Part shown: piece after piece, positions 12,401 through 24,400 of the stretch | Layout of the letters: each line of letters begins with the position of its first letter | How positions within the stretch are numbered: the first letter of the stretch is position 1 | Source: Amphiura filiformis | Taxonomy: Eukaryota; Echinodermata; Ophiuroidea; Amphilepidida; Amphiuridae | Direction: 5' to 3' | NCBI RefSeq assembly: GCF_039555335.1 | Contig: NW_027305496.1 | Coordinates: 124,001-188,000 of the forward strand | Length of the DNA: 64,000 bases | Translations under genes and position numbers: made by a program | The notes under the pieces: model-generated | Told to the model about the DNA's origin: nothing | Seen by the model: only the letters and a program-made list of their open reading frames with translations | Databases searched by the model: none

Positions 12401-15400
12401 CTCGGAAACATTTATCCCATCAAAGGTATCCAAGTACCTCCAACTGCCTTATCAATAGCGTTTTAAGGTGACGTGTCTATTTTCCTCTCAATTTTAACGA
12501 AATTTGGTCGGTATATGGCGTTATTATTTACAATGCGGCCGTTTTTAATTCTCTAGAGGGAAATTGATTAACCAAGTTTGTGACGAGTTTCTTTGACTGA
12601 AGATATTGTAATATTATCAGACATTGGGGGAAAATATGCGCGCAAGGGGGGGTGTTGTGTCTTTATACCCCTACCCCTAACGTTTTCGACCTCATGGGGG
12701 GTAGAAACCTTTGTGCATTTTGCTTATGTAATGTGCAACTTAAGTTATTTGACTCACTGTTGTTAAAGTTTTAACTATTATGACGTCATAATTGTATTTA
12801 AAGATCGATCAAACCTGCTATAAACTCTGTTTATCCATAATTGGTCAAAAGTACCCAAAATGGCGGGATGTTTTTAATGTATCAAAAATTGTTTAGAGAA
12901 CCCTTATAGCAGATTGGTGTAATGTATGAATTAAAGAAATGACACTTTTTCTTAGAATGGTTTATTGTTTTCAAAAATAGAGAAAAGTTAAAAAAAATTC
13001 AAACCTCTTGTGCGGTTCAAGGGCGTATTACACTAAATCACTGTGCGAAAGGTGCAATGGTGATGAGTTCCGGTTAAACCAGGCCATGGAGTTGGGCCCT
13101 TCTTCCACAAATATAGGGTTAAAGAGGAATTTTGTTCATACATGAAATCTGCTTTTCACTACAATAAATTTTCTTGCTAACATATTACATGAGTCAGTAC
13201 TTGTGCAATTACCGTACTGACGCGAGTATAGTCCCACCCCGTTTTTGGGTGAACATTTTTTTTAAAGTTTTTTATTTTTCCCTGGACCTAGACCTAAATG
13301 CTAGGATCATTCATGGTTGACCTAAAATGCATTCAAATTCAATGCATTTTGAAATCATTAATAGAGTATGACATGAATACAAATTATCAATTTTCATATT
13401 CAAAATACAAAACATCTTGAAATTTTTAAATTTTTTTTAGGTCAACCATGAATGATCCTAGCATTTAGGTCTAGGTCCTGGGACACTCCAAAGCCGAAAA
13501 AAATAAATAACTTAATATCTGAAAAACAGTTTTGATGGAGTTGGGCCCTTCTTCCACTCAGGTATTCAATTGAAATGCATACCCCTAAGGAAGGCATATC
13601 CTTAATCTTCCACACAAGGAGTGTGAATTTTAAATGAGGCCACCTGAATGGGTGATTCTAGACTCCCTGTATTGGAGATTAAGGTTATGTCTTCCACAGG
13701 GGTGCATGGATTTATATGAATTTATGAACAAACCCCTGTGGCGTAGTGTGGGTCATCAAATTGGGGGGGGGGCATGATGGGGATGGGGCTCCAGGTCTGA
13801 TGGGGGGCACAAGCCATTTTTTGGCAATTTTCCTATGGGATTTTCTAAGTTTTGCATTCCATGGGGCCAACCCCTGCCCCTTTTCTTTCTGAAATGAACA
13901 TTTCTCAGCTCCTATTCTTTGGTGCATTTCATGTTTGGCATTGACGTCAATGCTTTTTCAAGGTTGCGCCGCAAGCGTGCCTACATTTTATTGCAGCCTA
14001 AGATGTAGTGTAAGTTGTACTTTATAGATCATTGTAAAGCACTTTGTTCATACTTAGCGCTATATAAATTCCATTTATTGTATTGTATTGTACAAACTGC
14101 CCTTGTATGTGTTGGTATGCTCTGCGCAATTAACTTTACACACACAATTTGATATGGCATACAACCAGCGAAATACGCACCTACGTCAATACTAATGTAC
14201 AGCCCCTAATGACCTACCTTTCACCAAGTTTAGTAAACACTTCTCTCGCCACGATAGACTGATAGGCCAAATCACCACTATCGATACGTATACCGATGGG
14301 ACGATAACCCAGCTCATCCAGTGCCAAGGCTACTGCACAGAAATTGACTAAACCACTCCTGTAAGGTATTAATAAGATGATTATATGAGATAATAGACTG
14401 ATAGGCCAAATCACCACTATCGATACGTATACCGATGGGACGATAACCGAGCTCATCTAATGCCAAGGCTACTGCACAGAAATTGACTAGACCACTCCTG
14501 TAAGTAAATAATAGGATAATTGAGTTCATATGTGATGCGACTAAGCAAAATCAGTCGGAACTCGGGAATATTAATTTTGAGATATACAAACAGAGAAAGA
14601 GGCTTACGCATCATACACTGGAACATGGAAACATTGAAACATTACAAACTAGCGCACGAGATCAAATTATTGATGTTTAATCATTATTCTTAATATATCA
14701 ATGCACAGGGGAAAGAAGAATTACGCATTGTACACTAACACAATTAAACATGAATTTATAAATGGAAACATTACATGCATAGGCAGATATACCAGAGTAA
14801 AAACTCTGGACATACCAGCCTGTGCGGGGACTTAAACCCAGACCTCTCGCTTGTCGGGCGAGCGCTCTTACCACTGAGCTACATAGACTGTTCCTGATAA
14901 ATGGGACTCAATAGCCAAATAGCTAAACAAAGGAAACATTTCCTTTTGTTTCCTCTTGGTTTGGAAGCTCTTTAATTGCTCATATCTTTGGAACTGGTGT
15001 TCAATTTCAATGGGGTTTTCTGCAAAATGCAGCTTTGTAAATGCTTTTTACTATCCTGTAAGAAACTGAAAATTGAATATTTCCGAGTTCCGACTGATTT
15101 TGCTTGATCGCATCACATCACCTGCTCCCAAGAAATCAGCATTATTAGGAGGCTGTGTACTCTCAGACATGCATGTAGTAAAAGTGCAATCACTTTGTAA
15201 TTATTCGCGCACGACATATAAAAGTATACATTTTTATGCAGGCAAGACATCAATAAATCTTAATATAAATACAGATTTGGGGTAAAAACAACAATTATGA
15301 AGAAAATCACAAAAAAGTGAGTTCTTGGCAATATTTGTTAGGTACATCATAACAAAAAAACACTCTTTCCCAAATATTTTATTTTGTTTTTAGCTCAATC

Positions 15401-18400
15401 TTGAGGCTCCATTCCAAAAACATTTTTTTCATTTTTTTGATATTGGCCTTATTTTTTGAGATATTGACCATATAAGGCATCAAATTGAACTTTTTAAAAT
15501 TCACAAACGCGTATTTGCACAAAATGATGCCTAAAATCGGAAATAGACTCTAAAAAAATGAGAAAACTGTTTCTTGAGTCGATCATGCTTTTTACAATGA
15601 TCATATTTGCTTACCTATAGATGCTGTATTTATTGAGTTATCGTAGTACCTAAATCGTCATTTTACCGAGAAAATGAACATTGAAATAATGGCCGTTGAA
15701 GTTTAAAGTGGTCACATTTTGCACTTTTATCGAATCTCGCAGGAGAATGCGGCAGTTTTTATTTTCTACCTTACATTACATAAACATCGGGTAAATCCAC
15801 GGCCCCTTGAGAAGTTTGAGCGAAATCCATTCATAACTTGATATTTAAATCGGGGAAAGAACTTGAAAAACCCACATTTTAACAGCTAAGCCATTTGACC
15901 ACTAGGTTTTTGTGCTTCTGTGGTGTTTCCATAAGATGCGCCGCGCATGCAGATAAGCGTCGCTTATACATAGCGTATTTGTGCGTTAACAAATTGCGCG
16001 ATACGCAACAGGATGCGTTGTTGCGAGCGTGTACCCTGCTGGTACAACAAATATTTTCTTTCCTTTTCAATTTCAAACATGAGTGGAATAGTGAAATAAA
16101 ATCCTTAAAATATTGCAGTTGGAGTTTACAAATCTGGATTTTCATTCCTTGTATTTATAAAAAACATAACAAAGTACAAACACATAAAAAAAACCTCAAT
16201 TTTGCGAAAGAAACAATGTCTAGAGTACACAGCTGCCTTAAGTCGCAAGTTGGTAGTTTCAAGACCCCTGGCTGCTGAATCTTTGTCTGACGTGCACCTG
16301 TACATGCCAGAAATATCCCTTTGTGAATGGGCATTCTGCAATACAAGTATGACCTTTGTGATTGGGGCACAACATGCATAATGGGACATTCACAAAAGAC
16401 ATATTACTGGCTTGTACATATGTGTGCATCAATCATCAATTTAGCAGCCAGCAGCTTGCTCATTTTGTGGGAGCAGGTCACATATGTGATGCTATGGTCT
16501 TGTTTTGTCAATTTGATCATCTTGGCAGTTTTGTTTCAAACATGTTCAAGGGCCACAAGCAAATAAGCTATCAAATTAGCATATCTTGCAACTAAAACCT
16601 ACTGGAATTTGAAAACCGTTAATTGCCACCCATCCACCAAATCACATCACTATGAGAAATCACACTCGCAAGCTCGGACGGAGGGACAGAATGACAGCCG
16701 ACCAGGAAACATAAGACCTCTGGTGGAGACATATAAATTACTCACTTCATGACATCATAGGTATCCACCAAAGCCAGGAATCCTTTAGGGAATGACCGTG
16801 CATAGGCAATAAAGGCTGCCAGTTCCCCTTTAATGGTCTGCTCTTTGAGAACATCACAAAGCTTACACACCTCACCCAGCCATCTCTCACAGATAGATGC
16901 AAACTCTACAGGGTAGCTACCTTCAGCGAGTGGCTTATCCTATAGTATATTATTAATCCAGAATCCTTGATAGCACACTATAGATCACTACCAAATATGT
17001 GATGCGGTCAAGCATAATCAGTCGGAACTCGGAAATATTGATTTTGAGATATAGCCAAACAAAGGAACTATTTCCTTTGTTTTAGAAACACTTTTATTGC
17101 TCACATCTTTGGAACTGGTTGTTCAATTTCAATGGGGTTTTCTGCAAAATGCAAACTCCAGCCATCTCTCACAGATAGATGCAAACTCTACAGGGTAGCT
17201 ACCTTCAGTGAGTGGCTTATCCTATAGGTGACCCCAGCCATCCGGGTACTTATTTTACATGATGCTACAGTGTCTACACTTACGGTTTTCAACCCACAAT
17301 AGATTGTGCAGCAGAGCGACTAGTTGAAAACTTGTAGCAGAGCTGATTCAATTTGTTTTCACCTCGAATCTGGGCAGATTTCGGTAAAATAAAGGTTAAA
17401 TACTTGGCGAAAATTGCATTGTATGTGAAGCTGAACACATGAACATGTAGAGGAGAGTGTTTATTTTTGTTCTTGGCTGGAGGCCCCATGTCGAGAAGTT
17501 ATAGAAATGGTAGCATTTTGGCCGATTTGAAAAGGGGCAAACCACAGAAAACTACAAATTTGACTTCTGAATCGGATTTGTTGTCAACGGCTTGTGACGT
17601 CACCTCCAGGGTCACCTATAGTATATAATTACTCCAGAATCCTTAATAGTACACTATAACACTACCAAATATGTGATGCGATCAAGCATAATCAGTCGGA
17701 ACTCGGAAATATTGATTTTGAGATATAGCCAAACAAAGGAAATATTTCCTTTTGTTTCCTGTTGTTTTGGAAACACTTTTATTGCTCATATCTTTGGAAC
17801 TGGTTGTTCAATTTCAATGGGAATTTCTGCAAAATCCAGCTTTGTAAATGCTTTTTACTATCCTGTAAGAAAGAAAATTTAATATTTCCGAGTACCGACT
17901 GATTTTGCTTGATCTCATCACATATTACTCACTTCATGACATCATAGGTATCCACCAAAGCCAGGAATCCTTTAGGGAATGACCGTGCATAGGCAATAAA
18001 GGCTGCCAGTTCCCCTTTAATGGTCTGTTCTTTGAGAACATCACAAAGCTTACACACCTCACCCAGCCATCTCTCACAGATAGATGCAAACTCTACAGGG
18101 TAGCTACCTTCAGTGAGTGGCTTATCCTATAGGTGACCCCAGCCATCCGGGTACTTATTTTACATGATGCTACAGTGTCTACACTTACGGTTTTCAACCC
18201 ACAATAGATTGTGCAGCAGAGCGACTAGTTGAAAACTTGTAGCAGAGCTGATTCAATTTGTTTTCACCTCGAATCAAGCCCATTTCTGGGCAGATTTCGG
18301 TAAAATAAAGGTTAAATACTTGGCGAAAATTGCATTGTATGTGAAGCTGAACACATGAACATGTAGAGGAGAGTGTTTATTTTTGTTCTTGGCTGGAGGC

Positions 18401-21400
18401 CCCATGTCGAGAAGTTATAGAAATGGTAGCATTTTGGCCGATTTGAAAAGGGACAAACCACAGAAAACTACAAATTTGACTTCTGAATCGGATTTGTTGT
18501 CAACGGCGGTCAACGGCTTGTGACGTCACCTCCAGGGTCACCTATAGTATATAATTACTCCAGAATCCTTGATAGTACACTATAAAGCAGTATTCAGACT
18601 TTTTATTGTACATAAAATATTGTATGTAACATATCTAGGTTGTTTAATCTATTGCCATTCTATTTCCAGTAATGTTTAAGTTCTAACGAATGTTTGATGA
18701 CGTAAAATCGATAATATATTTCTACTAGATATTATATGTAACATATTATCAAAACATTCGTTAGAACTTAAACATTACTGGAAATAGAATGGCCATAGAT
18801 TGAAAAACGTAGATATGTTACATACAATATTGTACGTCTAATACTCGGAGTCTGTGGAGGGCTTAACACTACCAAATATGTGATGCGATCAAGCATAATC
18901 AGTCTGAACTCGGAAATATTGATTTTGAGATATAGCCAAACAAAGGAACTATTTCACTTTTGCTTCCTTTTGTTTTGGAAACACTTTTATTGCTCATATC
19001 TTTGGAACTGGTTGTTCAATTTCAATGGGGTTTTCTGCAAAATGCAGCTTTGTAAATGCGTTTTACTATCCTGTAAGAAACTGAAAATGTAATATTTCCA
19101 AGTACCGACTGATTTTGCTTGATCTCATCACATATTACTCACTTCATGACATCATAGGTATCAACCAAAGCCAGGAATCCTTTAGGGAATGACCGTGCAT
19201 AGGCAATAAAGGCTGCCAGTTCCCCTTTAATGGTCTGCTCTTTGAGAACATCACAAAGCTTACACACCTCACCCAGCCATCTCTCACAGATAGATGCAAA
19301 CTCTACAGGGTAGCTACCTTCAGCAGGTTGTAGGGTCTGTGGTAAAAAATAAAACAGGAAATAAGTTTTGGGGTTAATTTCAGACCTGCAAATTTAAAAG
19401 GTCACAGAAAAATATTCTGACACATAGGCTTTAAATATGTGTTGCAGTTTGAAACCAAGAAGAAACAAAACCACAAACCTTTTAAGGGATGGATATGAAC
19501 TTTTGGACAGTATTTATTGTGGGACATTAGAGCACATCAGATAAGCTCAGACATATCGAATTGCATTCTGAATGCGAAGAATGTCCTTCTGATATCAAAT
19601 AATTTTGATTTTTTGAAATTCGCAATGTAATACACATTTTATGGCAAATGATTAAAATTGATATTTGTGATATTTAACAGTACTCGAAGTAAACTTTATA
19701 AATCTGATGATTCATACTTAAAGTGTATGTAGGTGGGATAAGAATATATCATTAGATTTATAAAATTTACTTTGAGGACTGTTAGTGTTAATATATCAAA
19801 AATGTGAAAAATATCAAATTTTAATAATTTGTCACAAAATTTGTATTATATCGTGAATTTCAAAAAATGAAAATTATTTGATATCAGAAAGACATTCTTC
19901 GTATTCAGAATGCAATTCGATATGTCTAATGTGCTCTCATGTCCCACAAAAAATACTGTTGAAACGCTCAAAACGCTCACTCCAGATCCCTTAAGACAAT
20001 AAAGACAATTAAAATTGTTTGTCAAAAGGATTTTAGTCCAAAAAGGGATACACACGGATGTAAGTAGCTGTTGAAAAAGGTGCGACGTGTGCAAACTGAA
20101 CACTTGCTCAGGGTACAATCTGACTTTTTTTGCAAAATTGAGCATTTTTCAACATTTTTGGTGAAAGTTGGTCAAAATATTGATGAGCAAGGGAATTCTC
20201 AATGATTTGTAGATCATCCACACAGCTCTCAATGGGAGAGACTGCATTATTTATCCCACCTCAGAAGGCCTTCTATTTCCCACAATGCACTTTGTTTATG
20301 CATTGTCCGCTTATCGTTGCTGACAAAAAGATCTCAAACATCATCCCACATACCAGGGCACAGTTCTATGACCTCCATTGCTTGTACACTCATAGAATGA
20401 CTTATCTATGTCTTGGGTACAAAAACTCATACTCTACAACTTGAGGTCAAATTATGAGCTATCATTATTGAATAGAGGCTTTTGAACTATGCAATTGTCA
20501 ATGATGCTATATTTTGGCTGCAAGTGAGAGGATAAAACCTTTTCACCCGAGATATTGTTATTTGACGTCAGTACACATCACGCCGATGCGCACATCGTTT
20601 AGCGAACACACATACTGCGCATTGCAAGTCTGAGTGATATCAAATGACAGTAGCTCATAATGTACTCGCAAAGGTGACTTGTGTGAAAATTGCCTCTTTT
20701 TTTGTCACATCGGTCCACTTTGGAGTGACACTTTATGCAAATTTGCCTAGAAACAATTGTCTATATTTCACCTCGTGTTACCATAGTAATGACAGTCCTT
20801 TAACATGGTTGTGGCCCAGGATTCTAGTTTTTGGATTTATAGGTGGGGATGTGGCAGTGATCAGAATCTTTGTCAAAAATCAAGTTACCTCCGCATGGAA
20901 TAAAGCAATTCCTATTGTGGTAACTGGGTCGTTGACCAAGATTCAGCTTTCTGCGGGGATGTGAGGCTGGGATTCCAAAAACTTCCCAGAAAATATACCA
21001 AATTTGATGAAAATCAATACATACCCTACATTTGAGGTCATCCATACTTGCAAATGACATAATCATGGAATGTGCATTGGTCCCGTTCAATGGTATGCCA
21101 AATAGCTTGCCTGCTAGTACATTGCTGGTGCCATCAAAACCTGCAACAAGATCATCATGTTTTTCATTTATTACTATATTGCTCCATTCATGTGTCACCG
21201 TGTGTGGATATTATATTTAAAGGGGACAGCTGTGTTGTGGATAGATCCATTGTTGACAGTCATGTCATCAGACACAACACCTTCAAGTCTTCAAGTGCTG
21301 CTTGCAGTTACTGCAGGGTTCCCGCACCTTGACACCTTTAAAAGTCAAAGATTTTTCAAGGACTTTCAAGGTCCAAAAGAATGATTTTCAAGGACTTACC

Positions 21401-24400
21401 ACAACACAAAAATCATGATGCGACTCTCCATGCGGCACGTATTAACAGTGACAGTTCCTCTCCACTCCCTAAATTTTGTTAAAATTCCAAGGCCTTGAAA
21501 AGGTGTTTTCTAATTCAAAGGACTTTTAAGGAATGCGGAAACCCTGTTAGAGGTGATGGGAAGGAAAAGTTAGTACCGTATTCATTCCAATAAGCGCCCA
21601 GGGCGCTTAACAAAGTCATTTTGGATGGGCACTTATTTTTTTACCTTGTTTACCTAATTTTTTTATAATAATTAAAGGCGTTTATTAAAGACAAATTTTT
21701 GTATTATTATAAAAGGCTCCTGAAACGTTCTAGTAGCTTTTCTGATGCAGAAAATGTATTGCAAGTTTATGCAGGACTTGTAGTCCTGCAGCTATTTCAC
21801 TGTACCAACATCTATCTGTCACTTCAACATTAATGGTACCCTTTACTAAATTGAAAATACCCTTAGTGGGCGCTTATTGGGGCATGGGCGCTTATTGGAA
21901 TGAATACAATTTAAAAGTTTTAAATATCAAGCAACTGAAGTCAGATTCACACAAAATCTGGACAACCTTTTCAATAGAAATCTTGTTGCTGATGCGAAAA
22001 TAATTTTTTTTTTTTAATCACTCATGGGATGTGAGACAAACTTTTTTGGGGGGCTTTATCCAATTAAAAATATAACAGGTTTACTTTGTTCAAGTAGTCT
22101 ATGTTTGAACAAGGCGACCACCTAACATAATACATCTTTCACCTGGTTTTGCAGTATAATCGTAATTTGAAGCTGAGATCTTTTTAAACATTTTTCAAAC
22201 AAGTTATAAACATTTTAGTAATTTTAAATTTCAAACCTGATATTGTGGCATATTTGTAATATTTACACATGTCCCACCTTACACCTAATTGGAATCATTG
22301 TAGGTAAACAGAGCAATTTTGATTTAATGTCTAGGTAAGACATTAAATCCCAAATACAACACCACAGTTAGCAGCCAAGATAATAAGTGGGTTTTCTTTC
22401 ATTTTACCTCATTATTTCGGCTATAAATGACAAGAAAACCTTGCTGACAGCTGTTAGAAGTATCCTTTCCTAATTTTTGGCAAAGAATAACAAAATCAAA
22501 ATTTAACAGAAATCATGTTTTATGGCTTCAAGTTATAATGTTCTCTGGAAATGTTGTCCAAATGTTATAAAGTTTTATAAATAGAAACTTGAGTCTACTT
22601 ACCCCCAATGTAGCTGTACTTTGACGCTGTTAAACCACCATCTGGTCCCTGTGCTCTCCGCAAACCAAATTCCAATAAGGACTTGTTAGGTCCAGCTGCC
22701 ATACGGAATCTGGCTGCATTTGTGGCAACAAGACTGAAAAGGGACAAAAAAACATGCAAAAATGTCCAGAATTTCATAATAAATGAATTTTTTTAGTTGA
22801 ATGAACATGAAGGGTACGGGCAACTCCAGGTGTGTTTACACATCTTGCATGGGTTTATAGAGAATACCAAACAAATCCCAACTCTAATCCTAACACTAAC
22901 CCTAATCCTAACCATTATCCTAACCCTAAATCCTCACCCTAACCCTAACTCTAATCCTATTAGTATTTTGTGCTCTCTTACACTAAGGATAAACCAAATC
23001 TTGCCAGCAAACAACAGCCCTTGAATAAGCCTAAGGTATCAAGCAGTGGCATAACATAGGCGCAGATCCTTTTGCCCCATATTTCCAAAGAGCAGATCCT
23101 TTTGGCTTGAATTAGCAAACCCAGCTATAGCACCTCTATCCAAAAAATTTTAAGTAACACCCCAGTTGCAATTTTAATGCTAAAACCGCTGAAAATCATG
23201 TTATTTCTGGTCTAAAACTGGCAAAAAATGGAAAATGTGGAGCTGTTGACCAATTTTCTTATCTGGAGTATTTCAAGCCAGAGGAAAACTTGCCGCCCCA
23301 ATCAATACATCACTTAACGTAATTACACCTACCTTGCATAATTAATCAAATTCAGAAAAGGTGTTTCTAGAAGTTGAAGCACCCCAAGTGGTCCTTCCAA
23401 TCGTATCAATGGCACCCTGGGAAATACCACCATACCCTCAGCTATGGAATATAACTCAACATCACTACAATCCAACTGCCTGAGGTGTTCAAAGAAGCCA
23501 TCTTGGGTATCTGGGGGTAAGACACTTTTCAGGTAGGTAATATCTAGAAAAATAAGAACATGTTTAAGATAGGGTGAATACAAATTTGGGAAGAAAAACA
23601 TGTCTAAGCATAATTTTGTTTCTGTAAAAAAGGAGGAATCTTAAGGCCTTACATAAATCGACTGACTCAGTGCTTCTACGAATAGTCAAAATTTTCTCAC
23701 ATTTTGCATGCATTTCAACAAAAATAGTCATCAGTGCTTTTAGACCAAAATTCACATTATGACCAAATTAGTAATATTGTGGAAATTTTCACGAGCTCCA
23801 GACACAATTATTTGTTCAGTAAGAGTCATTATGGTGCGTAGCAATTTGTCAGCAGACAACTTTGCCCAAATAGGTGTGAATTGGGATATACAGGGTGTAT
23901 CAAAATGATTGGTACCCATCAATTTTAATGAATGAAAAGTCTGCATCTTCCAAATACAACATTGGATACTCTTGAAATGTCCAGAATGTATAGTCTATGA
24001 CTTGTTTTACAATTCACCTACAAATTATTTGGATCTTATGTTGAATTTTGATGTGCCAAGCTCATCGATTATCAATCAAAACTGACGGGTACCAAACATT
24101 TTGATACAGCTTGTATCTCTAACTGTATCACTTTGGTCAAGTTTTCAAAGAGTTTAGAAGTGTCAAATATTTTCCAAAATTACGGTCTAATATTCTTTTG
24201 TACAGTAAAACTTTTTTTTCTGGTTTTCCAAATCAGTGTCGGTCGGATGAAGACAATCAAACATTTTGTTTTCATGTTTGGAGAATCGTACAAGATTCTC
24301 GTAGAATTTACAGCCCTGCAGGAGGTCCCATTAAGTGCTCCTGTACAATAGACTATCCAATTGAAATCCATATAACTGATGCGCATATTTTTTGGGGGGC

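Noticed and set aside
11609..13079. LTR retrotransposon between 61-bp direct repeats
   Set aside because: Repeats are too short, lack TG...CA ends, and no gag, pol or primer-binding site is seen between them.
14820..14890. Possible tRNA-Val gene on the minus strand
   Set aside because: A and B boxes are present, but U33 is replaced by C, the acceptor stem does not pair well, and the sequence continues into a body shared with 58.8 kb, so it is a SINE.
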